Below are positions 8,364 to 18,566 of a DNA stretch of 64,000 nt, piece by piece. Every line of letters starts with the position of its first letter. The first letter of the stretch is position 1. The notes beneath the pieces were generated by a model. It worked only from the letters and a program-made list of their open reading frames with translations. It was not told where the DNA came from and made no database searches. The DNA lies in assembly GCF_037440165.1 (NCBI RefSeq), contig NZ_JBBIUQ010000006.1, positions 62,001 to 126,000 of the forward strand, in the 5' to 3' direction. The position numbers and the translations under genes were made by a program. Origin of the DNA: Ignavibacterium sp037440165 (GTDB lineage Bacteria; Bacteroidota; Ignavibacteria; Ignavibacteriales; Ignavibacteriaceae).

Positions 8364-10796
8364 ATGCTACAAAATAAAATATTTTTTTCTGTAATTGCGT
8401 TTTTAATACTGATTTTTTCGATTATTCTGATTGGATATTTAACTCCCGATTATCATCCAAACGGTGGTTTACGGCTTAAATTATCAAAGAGTGAGATTAA
8501 TGTTGCTAGTGAAAGTTTTGTTAAATCATTCAAACCTGAGTTAGTAAATAAAATAAAAGTAATCTCATTTGAAAGTAATCCTCCAATATTAAGATGGCTG
8601 AGAAATACTTACATATTAGATGAAGCAAATAAAAAAATCAGAGAGCAGAAATTATCTTATTTCTGGTCAGTTAAATTTTTGACTGACAGTGATTCTAATG
8701 TTGTCATAACTGGTGATCAGCAAAGAAATGTTAATTCGAGTACAATAGCTGAACTTAAATTATCACAGGATGGAACAGTAATTGGTTACTCTGAAACTTT
8801 TAATGAAAATAAAGTAACCAATTATCTTAATCCTGACTCCGCAAAAATTTATCTCGAACAATTTATTAATAAAATATCCGGCTATGTTTCATTCACTAAA
8901 GATTCTCTTGAGATATTAAAACAAAATAATCTTTTCGTTCTTGATAAAATCGAAGAGATTGAAAAACCTGAGAGAAAGGATTACAAATTCATTTGGAGAG
9001 GAACAGATGAATCTGGAAGATTGGTTTATCTGAAAGCAAGTCTGATTGGTGATAAATTCAAAAGCTTTGAAATTACTTTACCAATCCCTGAAGAGTACAA
9101 CAAATCAGAAAGTTCAGTGTACGAGATAATCACTGTTATTTTTCTATTCTTCTTTTCCTTGATTATGACAATTGTGGTTGGATTAAGAAGAATTAAATCG
9201 TATGAAATTGGTTATAAGAATGCAGTAGGTTTAGGATTGATAGTTTTTATTCTGTTTGTTTTTTCTCAACTTCTTGCACTTAATTTTGAGTTTAAGTTGG
9301 ACTTTTTTGTAGGAATAATTTTCGGTGGAGTGTTTATTTCTTTGGCTGCAATTGCATTATGGGCTGTCGGTGAAACATATCTTAGAGAAGTCTGGAATGA
9401 TAAGTTCTCAGCTTTTGATTTGCTGCGAAATAAATATTTTTCACATAGTGTTGTAGGCAAAACAATAATGGTATCAATCACAGCAGGGTTATTTTTAACA
9501 ACACTATATCTTGTTGTAATTAAATTAATATCTGAGTATTTCAATATAAATTTTATCGGAAAGTCTTTTGTTTCAGCTAATCATATCACAACTGATCATC
9601 CGATAATATACTTGCTTTCTTCCAGTTTTAGTTCTTATCTGTTTCTAATACTGCCTCTGATCTTCTTTATCTCTGGCTCATTGAAAAGATTAGTTAATGA
9701 CAGATTGACATTTATTATACTAAATGCTTTAGCCTATACGATATTAATTTATATGTTTATAGAGCCAATACAGGCAAGTTTAATTCTAAGCTTTACAATC
9801 AGTCTTACACTATCTTTTTTAATTTACGAGTTCGATATTATCACAGTAATCTTATCATTCATCCTTTTTAATTTCTATTTGAACATTGTGGAGTTCAACT
9901 TTATCGCTAACAATGCATATTCAAGTATTTGGAATGTTACGCTAATTTCTTCAGGAATTTTTATAGCACTTGGATTTATAACAATCTTTACTAAAGATAA
10001 AGAAATAGACATAAACTCATTAGCTCCTAACTATCTTGAAAACATTACAGAACGACAAAGACTAAAAAAGGAATTGGAAGTAGCACGAATTGTCCAAATG
10101 AGTTTTCTTCCTAAACAGAATCCAAAAATCAGGGATGTTCAGATCGCTTCTGTGTGCATTCCAGCATTTGAAGTTGGCGGTGATTATTATGACTTTATTC
10201 AGCTCTCGGAAAATAAAATCGGAATTACAATTGGTGATGTTTCAGGAAAGGGAACACAAGCAGCTTTTTATATGACACTTGCAAAAGGTTTTCTGAAAGC
10301 AATTGCAAAAAATTTTGATTCGCCATCTGAAGTTCTGTCCAGAATGAATGAATTATTCTATGAAAATGTTGAGCGAGGAAGATTTATCAGTATGATTTAT
10401 GCTGTACTCGATATAGAAAATAAAACTATGAAAATTGCTCGCGCTGGACATAATCCAGTTCTAATAAGCAAGCATTCTTCAGATATTACTCTGGTTACAC
10501 CGAAAGGTTTAGCTTTAGGATTGGAGAAGGGAATTATTTTCAATCAGGTAATTTCTCAAGAAACAATTAAACTGGAAAAGGGAAGCATATTCATATTTTA
10601 TACAGATGGATTTACTGAAGCTGTTAATAATAAAGGTGAAGAATTTGGTTTGGATAGAATTAAACAAATTCTTGAAAAAAATTCTTTCGAATCAGCTAAC
10701 AAGCTGCTTGAGATTTTACAAAATGAAATAAAGAAATTTATTGGAAAAACTCAACAGCACGATGATATGACAATGATAATTGTGAAAATAATGTAG
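8364..10796 (+). CDS. Membrane-bound SpoIIE/RsbU-type PP2C serine phosphatase
   Basis: The 810-residue protein starts with one membrane helix (about 7-28). An extracytoplasmic region to about 255 follows, then a bundle of roughly eight hydrophobic segments (about 257-545), a helical linker (RQRLKKELEVARIVQMSFLP) and a C-terminal SpoIIE-type PP2C phosphatase domain (about 585-808). Metal-binding motifs are present: GGDYYDF, GDVSGKGTQAA, YTDGFTEAVN and DDMTMIIVKI. The linker sequence is typical of RsbU-like phosphatases that control anti-sigma-factor antagonists. No anti-sigma or antagonist gene is nearby, so the target is unknown. The sensory half does not resemble a common named domain such as HAMP or GAF. 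Confidence 0.87.
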   Translation: MLQNKIFFSVIAFLILIFSIILIGYLTPDYHPNGGLRLKLSKSEINVASESFVKSFKPELVNKIKVISFESNPPILRWLRNTYILDEANKKIREQKLSYFWSVKFLTDSDSNVVITGDQQRNVNSSTIAELKLSQDGTVIGYSETFNENKVTNYLNPDSAKIYLEQFINKISGYVSFTKDSLEILKQNNLFVLDKIEEIEKPERKDYKFIWRGTDESGRLVYLKASLIGDKFKSFEITLPIPEEYNKSESSVYEIITVIFLFFFSLIMTIVVGLRRIKSYEIGYKNAVGLGLIVFILFVFSQLLALNFEFKLDFFVGIIFGGVFISLAAIALWAVGETYLREVWNDKFSAFDLLRNKYFSHSVVGKTIMVSITAGLFLTTLYLVVIKLISEYFNINFIGKSFVSANHITTDHPIIYLLSSSFSSYLFLILPLIFFISGSLKRLVNDRLTFIILNALAYTILIYMFIEPIQASLILSFTISLTLSFLIYEFDIITVILSFILFNFYLNIVEFNFIANNAYSSIWNVTLISSGIFIALGFITIFTKDKEIDINSLAPNYLENITERQRLKKELEVARIVQMSFLPKQNPKIRDVQIASVCIPAFEVGGDYYDFIQLSENKIGITIGDVSGKGTQAAFYMTLAKGFLKAIAKNFDSPSEVLSRMNELFYENVERGRFISMIYAVLDIENKTMKIARAGHNPVLISKHSSDITLVTPKGLALGLEKGIIFNQVISQETIKLEKGSIFIFYTDGFTEAVNNKGEEFGLDRIKQILEKNSFESANKLLEILQNEIKKFIGKTQQHDDMTMIIVKIM

Positions 10797-10813
10797 TTAG
10801 CAATTTAATTTAA

Positions 10814-10844
10814 TTGGTAAAGAAACTATGTTAAACTATATTTG
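10814..10844 (+). promoter_or_regulatory. Predicted Bacteroidota-type promoter of pyrG
   Basis: TTG at 10814-10816 and TATATTTG at 10837-10844 are separated by 20 bases, matching the TTG/TAnnTTTG -33/-7 arrangement of Bacteroidota promoters. The -7 element ends 18 bases before the preferred pyrG start. Confidence 0.45.
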
Positions 10845-10862
10845 AAAGCAAAAAAAATTAGA

Positions 10863-12494
10863 ATGTCATCACGAAAAAAAGTTAAATTTATTTTTGTAAC
10901 AGGCGGAGTTGTTTCTTCATTAGGAAAAGGAATTACAGCCTCCTCTCTAGGTCTTCTTCTTAAGCAACGCGGCTTCAGAGTCACAATTCAGAAATTTGAT
11001 CCTTACATAAATGTTGATCCTGGTACTATGAGTCCTTTTCAGCACGGTGAAGTTTATGTTACCGATGATGGAGCTGAAACTGATCTTGATTTAGGTCATT
11101 ATGAGCGTTTTCTTGATGTCAATATGACTCGAGCAAACAATACAACCACAGGACAAGTGTATAATGAGGTTATCACAAAAGAAAGACGAGGTGATTTTCT
11201 TGGTGCAACTGTTCAGGTAATTCCGCACATAACTGATGAAATAAAACAAAGAATGCTTAAGCTCAGTGAACTTGGAGAGTATGATATTATTATCACGGAA
11301 ATTGGCGGAACAGTTGGTGACATAGAATCACTTCCGTTTATTGAAGCAATGCGTCAATTGATGCTGCAGTTTGGAAGAGCCAACACAATGAGTATTCATG
11401 TTACTCTTGTTCCCTACATTGCTTCAGCGGGCGAAGTTAAAACCAAACCAACACAACACAGTGTAAAAAATCTTCTTGAACTTGGAATACAACCGGATGT
11501 TTTAATCTGTCGTTCAGAAAAGAAATTATCTCGAGATATTCGTGAAAAGATCGCTTTGTTCTGTAACATAAATTCAAATGCAGTAATTTCCGCATACGAT
11601 TGTTCCTCGATTTATGAAGTTCCTTTAGTATTGTATAAAGAAAGATTTGATCAGATAGTAATAAATCGTTTGCATCTTCCGGATAGAAAAATTAAGCTTG
11701 ATGAATGGGAAAATTTTGTATCAAGAATAAAAAATCCGGATGATAAAGTTGAAATTGCGCTTTGCGGAAAGTACACAGAACATCTCGATGCTTATAAAAG
11801 TATTATGGAATCTTTTATTCATGCAGGAGCAGAAAATAATTGTAAAGTAATTGTCAGACCAATAAGTGCTGAGCAAGTTGAAACTGAAGATCCGGAAAAA
11901 TTATTTGCTGGCGTTAGCGGAATTCTGGTTCCGGGTGGTTTTGGTGAAAGAGGAATTGAAGGCAAAATCAAAGCTGTTCAATATGCCCGTGAGAATAAAA
12001 TTCCGTTTTTTGGAATTTGTCTTGGTCTTCAATGTGCAGTTATTGAGTTTGCAAGAAATGTATGCGGAATTAAAAACGCTCATAGCTCTGAATTTAAAAA
12101 CACGAAATATGCTGTAATCGATTTGATGCCTGATCAGAAGAATATTAAGAATATGGGTGCTACGATGCGTTTAGGTGCTTATCCTTGCGTGTTAAAAGAA
12201 AAAACAAATTCATTCGAAGCTTACAAAACAACCTACATTTCTGAAAGGCACAGACATCGTTATGAAGTAAATAATAAATTCCGCTCTGTGTTAACTGAAC
12301 ATGGAATGATATTCAGCGGACTTTCACCGGATAAAGAGCTTGTTGAAATAATTGAACTTCCGGATCATCCTTGGTTTCTTGCTTGTCAGTTCCATCCTGA
12401 ACTAAAGTCAAGAGCAACTAATGCTCATCCGTTATTCAGAGAATTTGTTAAAGCGTCGTTAAAATTTTCAAAAAGTAAAGAGAACGGACAATAA
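10863..12494 (+). CDS. pyrG: CTP synthase
   Basis: CTP synthase makes CTP from UTP, ATP and glutamine. The 543-residue length from the ATG at 10863 is normal for the family; an upstream in-frame TTG at 10842 would overlap the promoter element. The N-terminal amidoligase domain has FVTGGVVSSLGKG and KFDPYINVDPGTMSPFQHGE; the C-terminal class I glutaminase domain has GGFGERGIEGK, GICLGLQ with nucleophile Cys at about residue 386, and the terminal CQFHPELKSR with the catalytic His/Glu. The next gene starts within 10 bases. Confidence 0.97.
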   Translation: MSSRKKVKFIFVTGGVVSSLGKGITASSLGLLLKQRGFRVTIQKFDPYINVDPGTMSPFQHGEVYVTDDGAETDLDLGHYERFLDVNMTRANNTTTGQVYNEVITKERRGDFLGATVQVIPHITDEIKQRMLKLSELGEYDIIITEIGGTVGDIESLPFIEAMRQLMLQFGRANTMSIHVTLVPYIASAGEVKTKPTQHSVKNLLELGIQPDVLICRSEKKLSRDIREKIALFCNINSNAVISAYDCSSIYEVPLVLYKERFDQIVINRLHLPDRKIKLDEWENFVSRIKNPDDKVEIALCGKYTEHLDAYKSIMESFIHAGAENNCKVIVRPISAEQVETEDPEKLFAGVSGILVPGGFGERGIEGKIKAVQYARENKIPFFGICLGLQCAVIEFARNVCGIKNAHSSEFKNTKYAVIDLMPDQKNIKNMGATMRLGAYPCVLKEKTNSFEAYKTTYISERHRHRYEVNNKFRSVLTEHGMIFSGLSPDKELVEIIELPDHPWFLACQFHPELKSRATNAHPLFREFVKASLKFSKSKENGQ

Positions 12495-12500
12495 TTTAAA

Positions 12501-14006
12501 ATGTATAAAAAGTTTGTTGTAATCTTCTTTATTCTTCTATTTAATAATATTTTTTCACAAAATCCTGATAAGCAAATCCAGTCAGTTGTAAATAAAATCT
12601 ATAATTTTAACTTCTCAAAGGCCTCGACTGAGCTTGATAATTTTTCTGAAAAGTATCCGAATGATCATCGAGCTTATTATTACAAATCGCTGATGAACCT
12701 CTGGTTCTATCTCGGTTCACTTGATGAAGCTTATAAGGATAGTTTCGAAGTATGTTCTGACAGAGCGAGAGAGATTTTAGAGAAACAGAATAATGAAGAA
12801 AAGTCAGAAGCAGTTAAAAAATTATTCTGGCTTGGGATGATTGATTATAATTCATCAGTTGCATCTGCCAGGGCAAATGACTTTGCAAGTGCGATTATTC
12901 ATCTTAAGAACATGAGAAACAGACTTGAAGAAGCAGTAAGCATTGAGCCGGAATTTTATGATGCTTATCTTCCGCTTGGGTTATCGAATTTTGCTTTTGC
13001 TGAAGTTCCGGCAGCATTAAAATGGGCAGCAAACCTCGTTGGTTTTAATTCAGATAGAGAACTTGGATTGCAATATCTGCAATTAGTTTCCGATAAAGGA
13101 AATATTCTCAAAACAGATGCTCAGTTCTATCTTTCACAAATTTATTCAAGAGTAATAATTGAACATCAGGAAGCTGATAAAATTTTAATAAAGCTTACTA
13201 AAAATTTCCCGAAAAACCTTTTATTCAATTACTCGGCTGCCTGGATAAAATATGAATTGAATGATTTATCATCATCAGAAAAAATTTTTAGAAATATTTT
13301 AGCTTCAGACGGAAAGAATTTTTCTTATATTGTTTCTAATTCTCATCTTTTCCTTGCCAATATTTTCTTTGCGCGAGAGTTGTATGATTCAGCGTTAGTT
13401 CAATATCAATCGTTTAGAGAAAAAAGGATTAACAACGATTACTTAGGTTTTTCAAATTTCAGAACTGCAATTTGTTATGAGTTGCTTGGTAACAGAAATC
13501 AGGCAGTGAAATTTTTTGAAAGATCAGACGAAGGAAATACGGATTTGGATGAAGATATTTATGCAGAAAAGTTTGGTAAAATATTCATTTCAAAACCGAT
13601 CAGTGAAGATTTCAAGATTGTTCTTAACTCCCGAAATCTTATCAAACAAAAAAAATTCAGTGAAGCAGAAGAAATTCTCATTAGTATTATAACTGATAAA
13701 AAATATTCCAATAAAGTAAAATCAGAGTCATATCAATTATTAAGTGAGATTTCACTTAATAAAAAAAATTATGAAGCTGCATTAGATTATGCTTCGCAAA
13801 GTTTTAAGTTCAATAACTCAAATGATAACACAATTACTGCGTTTTCAAGTTATAAAGCTGCATTGGCACTTGTGAATCTTAATAAATCTTCAGAAGCGAT
13901 AAAATTCCTTGACAGGATTGAGGAGTTATACGATTTTGATTTTCAAACTTCATTGAAGAATAAAGCTTATTCTCTGCGCAGAAAAATTCTGAAAGCAACG
14001 GATTAA
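12501..14006 (+). CDS. Secreted tetratricopeptide-repeat protein
   Basis: The 501-residue protein has an N-terminal signal peptide (VVIFFILLFNNIFSQ). Helical TPR-like repeats run through its length, including SKASTELDNFSEKYPNDHRAY near the start, ALVQYQSFREKR in the middle and YEAALDYASQSFKFNNSN near the end. No catalytic domain is seen. Similar periplasmic or outer-membrane TPR proteins are common in Bacteroidota, and the function is unknown. It follows pyrG by seven bases and precedes purN, so co-expression with nucleotide genes is plausible but not evidence of a shared role. Confidence 0.75.
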   Translation: MYKKFVVIFFILLFNNIFSQNPDKQIQSVVNKIYNFNFSKASTELDNFSEKYPNDHRAYYYKSLMNLWFYLGSLDEAYKDSFEVCSDRAREILEKQNNEEKSEAVKKLFWLGMIDYNSSVASARANDFASAIIHLKNMRNRLEEAVSIEPEFYDAYLPLGLSNFAFAEVPAALKWAANLVGFNSDRELGLQYLQLVSDKGNILKTDAQFYLSQIYSRVIIEHQEADKILIKLTKNFPKNLLFNYSAAWIKYELNDLSSSEKIFRNILASDGKNFSYIVSNSHLFLANIFFARELYDSALVQYQSFREKRINNDYLGFSNFRTAICYELLGNRNQAVKFFERSDEGNTDLDEDIYAEKFGKIFISKPISEDFKIVLNSRNLIKQKKFSEAEEILISIITDKKYSNKVKSESYQLLSEISLNKKNYEAALDYASQSFKFNNSNDNTITAFSSYKAALALVNLNKSSEAIKFLDRIEELYDFDFQTSLKNKAYSLRRKILKATD

Positions 14007-14071
14007 AAGATAATTTAATTGAAAATGAAAGCTTGAATGCATAATTTTCACCTCAAATTAAGGTAAATTTT

Positions 14072-14680
14072 GTGTTAAGATTAGCTGTATTTGTTTCAGG
14101 TCGAGGTTCAAATCTTAAGGCAATTCTCGAACATCCTGAGCTAAAAAACCTTATTGAAATAGTTGCTGTTTTTAGTGACAAATCTGATTGCGGTGCATTT
14201 CAGATTGCAAGAAATTATGGGATTGAGACGAGAGTTCTTGGAAAAGGAGAAGGCAGAATTTCTAATGAAAACTTATTAGAAACTCTAAAAAATTATAAAT
14301 TAAATCTTATTGTTCTTGCCGGATACTTGAAGCTTGTTCCGGTGGAAGTTGTAAGAGAATTTGAAAATCTTATTATAAATATTCATCCGGCATTGCTTCC
14401 ATCATTTGGCGGTAAAGGAATGTACGGAATTAATGTTCATACAGCGGTTTTTAATTCTTCAGCTAAAGTAAGCGGTGCAACGGTTCATTTTGTTGATGCG
14501 GAATATGATAAGGGTAAAATCATTGCTCAAAAATGTGTGGATATTTCTGATGCCAAATCTCCGGAAGAAATTGCTGAAAGAGTATTGAGAGTTGAGCATC
14601 AGCTACTTCCCGAAGTCATAAAAGCTTTTGCTGAGAATAGAATATTTGTTGAAAATAACAGAGCGATAATTAAATCATAG
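14072..14680 (+). CDS. purN: Phosphoribosylglycinamide formyltransferase
   Basis: PurN transfers the formyl group of 10-formyl-THF to GAR in purine synthesis. The 202-residue protein has the typical VFVSGRGSNLKAIL glycine-rich start, NIHPALLPSF with catalytic Asn and His, GINVHTAVF, and SGATVHFVDAEYDKGKII containing the catalytic Asp. The start is a GTG with AAGG upstream. It lies 10 bases before purH, forming a purN-purH pair. Confidence 0.95.
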   Translation: MLRLAVFVSGRGSNLKAILEHPELKNLIEIVAVFSDKSDCGAFQIARNYGIETRVLGKGEGRISNENLLETLKNYKLNLIVLAGYLKLVPVEVVREFENLIINIHPALLPSFGGKGMYGINVHTAVFNSSAKVSGATVHFVDAEYDKGKIIAQKCVDISDAKSPEEIAERVLRVEHQLLPEVIKAFAENRIFVENNRAIIKS

Positions 14681-14690
14681 GTCCATTAAA

Positions 14691-16208
14691 TTGGAAAAGT
14701 TTGCATTAATCAGTGTTTCAGATAAAACAGGTATAGTAGAATTTGCAAAATCACTTCTCAAATTTGATTATGAAATATTAGCAACAGGAAATACTGCAAA
14801 ACTTTTATCTCAGAATAAAATTCCAGTTAAAGAAGTAAGTGATCTTACTGGCTTTCCTGAAATTTTTGAAGGAAGAGTTAAAACACTTCATCCTAAAATA
14901 TTTGGTGGTATTCTCTTCAGAAGAGATAACTATGAAGATAAAATTCAGGCAAAAGAAAATCATATACCACCAATAGATATTGTTTGTGTAAATCTCTATC
15001 CATTTGTACAAACAATTCACAAAGCGAATGTTAGAATTGATGATGTGATTGAGAACATTGATATTGGCGGTCCTAGTCTCGTTCGTGCTGCAGCAAAAAA
15101 TTATAAGTATGTATCAATTATCACAAATCCCACTCAATATGATTCTTTTCTTCAGGAATTAGAAGCTGGAAAAATTTCTGATAGCACTAGGGAGAAACTT
15201 GCTGTTGCAGCTTTCTCATATACATCAAATTATGACACTCACATTGCAAACTATTTAGAGAAGAGATTTGGGTTAGAAAAATCGTACATCAGAATAAATG
15301 AAAAGCTGACTAAAAAACTTCGATATGGCGAGAATCCACATCAGTCAGCAAATATCTTCGGTGACTTCGAAGAATACTTTGAAGTATTTCACGGTAAGGA
15401 AATTTCTTACAATAATATACTTGATTTGATTGCCGGAGTCGAATTATGTGAGGAACTCGGTGAGAATGCCTGCACAATAATCAAACATAACAATCCTGCC
15501 GGTGCAGCAGTAGGCATATCTCCGCTTGATGCATATCTTAAAGCATTAAAATGTGATCCTGTATCTGCATTTGGTGGAATAGTTACTTTTAATCATAAAG
15601 TCGATCTGAAAACAGCCGAAAAACTAAATGAGATTTTTCTTGAAATCGTTTGTGCGCCTTCATTCAGTGAAGAAGCAATTCAGATTCTGAAAAAGAAAAA
15701 AGACAGAAGACTTGTTCGTAAATTAAAATCAATTACTGAAGAGGGTTTGTCAATTAGAACAATTCCGGGTGGACTTCTCGTGCAGAATAAAGACTTAATT
15801 ACATTTGATAAAGAGAATCTGAAGGTAGTGACAAACAGAAAACCCACAGAAAAGGAATTAGAGGATTTGACTTTTGCATGGATTGTTGCTAAACATACCA
15901 AGTCAAATGCAATAGTTTTTGCAAAAGACAAAACGACACTTGGAGTTGGTGCAGGACAAATGTCAAGACTTGATTCTTCAAAAATTGCCTATATGAAAGC
16001 AAAGGAACACGGATTAGATTTAACTGATTCAGTTGCAGCATCAGATGCATTCTTTCCATTTGCAGATGGATTGCTGGAAATAATTAAATGCGGTGCTACT
16101 GCAGTGATTCAGCCTGGTGGTTCTGTAAGAGATCAGGAGGTTATTGATGCTGCAAATCAAAATAACATAACAATGATATTTACAGGTATCAGACACTTTA
16201 AACACTAA
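14691..16208 (+). CDS. purH: Bifunctional AICAR formyltransferase / IMP cyclohydrolase
   Basis: PurH catalyses the last two steps of IMP synthesis. The 505-residue protein has the N-terminal MGS-like cyclohydrolase domain (ALISVSDKTGIVEFAKSL, GRVKTLHPKIFGGIL, NIDIGGPSLVRAAAKN) and the C-terminal transformylase domain (KLRYGENPHQSA, IIKHNNPAGAA, then the GGSVRDQEVIDAA block and final GIRHFKH). The start is a TTG. Length and motif order are normal. mreB starts nine bases after the stop codon. Confidence 0.96.
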   Translation: MEKFALISVSDKTGIVEFAKSLLKFDYEILATGNTAKLLSQNKIPVKEVSDLTGFPEIFEGRVKTLHPKIFGGILFRRDNYEDKIQAKENHIPPIDIVCVNLYPFVQTIHKANVRIDDVIENIDIGGPSLVRAAAKNYKYVSIITNPTQYDSFLQELEAGKISDSTREKLAVAAFSYTSNYDTHIANYLEKRFGLEKSYIRINEKLTKKLRYGENPHQSANIFGDFEEYFEVFHGKEISYNNILDLIAGVELCEELGENACTIIKHNNPAGAAVGISPLDAYLKALKCDPVSAFGGIVTFNHKVDLKTAEKLNEIFLEIVCAPSFSEEAIQILKKKKDRRLVRKLKSITEEGLSIRTIPGGLLVQNKDLITFDKENLKVVTNRKPTEKELEDLTFAWIVAKHTKSNAIVFAKDKTTLGVGAGQMSRLDSSKIAYMKAKEHGLDLTDSVAASDAFFPFADGLLEIIKCGATAVIQPGGSVRDQEVIDAANQNNITMIFTGIRHFKH

Positions 16209-16216
16209 GAGGATTT

Positions 16217-17245
16217 ATGGGAATATTTGATTTTTTTTCAAATGACATTGCGATAGATCTTGGAACAGCCAACACTCTTATTTATGTAAAGGGTAAAGGA
16301 ATTGTTCTTAATGAGCCTTCAATTGTTGCATTTGATAAAAATACAAAAAGAATAATAGCACTTGGCAATAAAGCCAAAGAAATGCAGGGAAGAGAGCATA
16401 AAGAAATTAAAGTAACCAGACCAATGCGCGATGGAGTAATTGCTGATTTTGAAATTGCTGAAGGTATGATTAGAGCATTTATTAAAAAAGTTCGCGGCAC
16501 TGGTGCAATGACAAGCAGAAGAGTTGTTGTTGCAGTTCCCAGCGGAGTTACTGAAGTTGAAAAGAGAGCTGTAAGAGACAGTGCCGAGCATGCTGGTGCA
16601 AAGGAAGTTCATCTTATTGCTGAGCCGATGGCAGCAGCAATTGGAATCGGGATAGATGTTGAAGCACCTGTTGGCAATATGATTATCGATATTGGCGGAG
16701 GAACAACCGAAATAGCTGTGATAGCACTTTCCGGAATTGTAAATGAAGAATCAATTCGTATTGCCGGAGATGAAATGAATTATGCAATAATGCAGTTCTT
16801 CAAAAAAAATCATAACATACTTATTGGTGAACGAACTGCCGAGGCAATTAAATGTGAAGTAGGATCTGCTGTTCCTTTAAAGGAAGAAATAACGATTCAG
16901 GTAAAAGGAAGAGATTTGGTTGGCGGTGTTCCTAAAACAACCGAAGTAAGTTCAATTGAAATTAGAGAGGCACTTAATGAAGCAGTAACTCAGATTGTTG
17001 ATGCTGTAAGACAAACTCTGGAAAGAACTCCTCCTGAATTATCTGCAGATATTCTTGATAGAGGAGTGATGCTTACCGGCGGCGGAGCTTTGCTAAAAGG
17101 ACTTGATGAAAGAATCAGAATGGAAACTAATCTTCCTGTTCATGTTGCAGAAGATCCTTTAACTGCTGTGGCAAGAGGCGCAGGGGAAGTAATTGAAAAT
17201 ATGAATCAGTATTCAAAAGTTCTTATTCGTAACAGAAGATATTAA
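16217..17245 (+). CDS. mreB: Rod shape-determining protein MreB
   Basis: MreB is the bacterial actin that organises lateral-wall synthesis. The 342-residue protein has the phosphate-1 loop IDLGTANTLIYVKGKGIVLN, RPMRDGVIADFEIAE, phosphate-2 IIDIGGGTTEIAVIALSG and the adenosine motif LTGGGALLKGLDERI. An AGAGGA ribosome-binding site precedes the ATG. It is first in an unbroken mreB-mreC-mreD-mrdA-rodA cluster with overlapping or abutting ends. Confidence 0.97.
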   Translation: MGIFDFFSNDIAIDLGTANTLIYVKGKGIVLNEPSIVAFDKNTKRIIALGNKAKEMQGREHKEIKVTRPMRDGVIADFEIAEGMIRAFIKKVRGTGAMTSRRVVVAVPSGVTEVEKRAVRDSAEHAGAKEVHLIAEPMAAAIGIGIDVEAPVGNMIIDIGGGTTEIAVIALSGIVNEESIRIAGDEMNYAIMQFFKKNHNILIGERTAEAIKCEVGSAVPLKEEITIQVKGRDLVGGVPKTTEVSSIEIREALNEAVTQIVDAVRQTLERTPPELSADILDRGVMLTGGGALLKGLDERIRMETNLPVHVAEDPLTAVARGAGEVIENMNQYSKVLIRNRRY

Positions 17246-18081
17246 TGTTAAGATTATTAAACTCATTTTGGTATAATTTCAAAGAATACATAATTCTTAC
17301 GGTTCTTGTAATCATCAGCTTGTTCGTCATTTCTCAAAACCACTCACCAGCAGTTCAAAAAGTCCGGGCAATTGCGTTCGGTACTTTTGCTACTGTAACT
17401 TCAGTAGTATCTGACATTGTAAATGTTAAAAGTCTCAGAAAAGAAAACGAACAGTTGCGAGAAACTAATGCAAAACTGATGCTTCAATTAAGTAAGTTAA
17501 GGGAAGCAGCTCTTCTAAACGATGAACTTAAAGAAATGCTTGCACTAAAAGACACTTCAGGTTTTCCTTTGGTAAGTGCGAGTGTAGTATCCAAATCATT
17601 TTCAAGAGTGCAAGGAACAATTACAATAAATGTCGGAAGGTCCGATTCTGTTAAGGTTGGAATGCCAGTATTAACAGATAAAGGATTAGTTGGTATTATT
17701 TACTCAGTTTCCGGAAATTACTCTATAGCCAGAACCTTACAGAATGTAGATCTGAAAATTACAGTTAAAGATGAAAGAACTCGCGAAAATGGTTTAATGA
17801 AATGGAACGGAGAACAGCTTGTGATTATTAATGTTCCCAAAACTTATCAAATTAAAAAAGGTGACAGAATCGTTACTTCAGAATTAAGCTCATTAGTTCC
17901 ATTTCCTATTCCTGTAGGAATAGCTGCAGGAAGCATTAATGTTGAAACAGGAATCTTCAATGAAATACAGGTTATTCCTTTTGTCGATTTTGCGAAAGTA
18001 GAGAATGTATTTGTGCTGAAGGCTGTTGCAAGTAAAGAAATTAATGAACTTGAATTAAATTTTCTTAAAAAGTTTCAATGA
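17245..18081 (+). CDS. mreC: Rod shape-determining protein MreC
   Basis: The 278-residue protein has one N-terminal membrane segment (about 15-31), then a coiled coil (about 62-95, SLRKENEQLRETNAKLMLQL), then the paired beta-barrel MreC domain (FSRVQGTITINVGRSDSVKVG, PVLTDKGLVGIIYSV). It bridges MreB/MreD with the periplasmic elongation machinery and activates PBP2-RodA. Its start shares the last base of the mreB stop codon. Confidence 0.94.
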   Translation: MLRLLNSFWYNFKEYIILTVLVIISLFVISQNHSPAVQKVRAIAFGTFATVTSVVSDIVNVKSLRKENEQLRETNAKLMLQLSKLREAALLNDELKEMLALKDTSGFPLVSASVVSKSFSRVQGTITINVGRSDSVKVGMPVLTDKGLVGIIYSVSGNYSIARTLQNVDLKITVKDERTRENGLMKWNGEQLVIINVPKTYQIKKGDRIVTSELSSLVPFPIPVGIAAGSINVETGIFNEIQVIPFVDFAKVENVFVLKAVASKEINELELNFLKKFQ

Positions 18082-18566
18082 AAACCAGTTATATTTTTTC
18101 AATACTATTACTCATACCAGTTTTAATCATTCAAACAACTGTTGTCCCTCTGATTTCAATTGGACAGGTTATTCCAGACTTAATTTTAATTCTGCTTATT
18201 TATTACTCAATTACTGAAGGACAAATTTATGGAACTGTCCTTGGATTTTTTTACGGCTTAATATTTGACCTCGTAACAGGCAGTTTACTCGGCAGTGCGA
18301 TGATTTCAAAAACAGTTGCCGGATTCGTTGCCGGATATTTTTCTTCAGAAAACAAAATTGAGATTTATCTGATGTTTTTCAACTTTGGTATGATTGTGTT
18401 TCTATCAGCACTGGTTGACCAGATAATCTATGCCTTCTTTTCAGCTTTTGATATTTCCTCGAATATTCTGATGATATTTTTTCAAAATGCGTTTCTACCA
18501 GCTTTTTATACTGCTTTATTAAGTATAATTATTATAATTTTCGCTCCGAAGAAAAGGATATTATGA
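18078..18566 (+). CDS. mreD: Rod shape-determining protein MreD
   Basis: This small (162-residue) protein is almost entirely hydrophobic, with five or six membrane segments and the MreD pattern IPDLILILLIYYSITEGQIYGTVLGFFYGLIFDL. It has four-base overlaps with mreC upstream and mrdA downstream. The identification rests on family pattern plus invariant position between mreC and the PBP2 gene. Confidence 0.9.
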   Translation: MKTSYIFSILLLIPVLIIQTTVVPLISIGQVIPDLILILLIYYSITEGQIYGTVLGFFYGLIFDLVTGSLLGSAMISKTVAGFVAGYFSSENKIEIYLMFFNFGMIVFLSALVDQIIYAFFSAFDISSNILMIFFQNAFLPAFYTALLSIIIIIFAPKKRIL

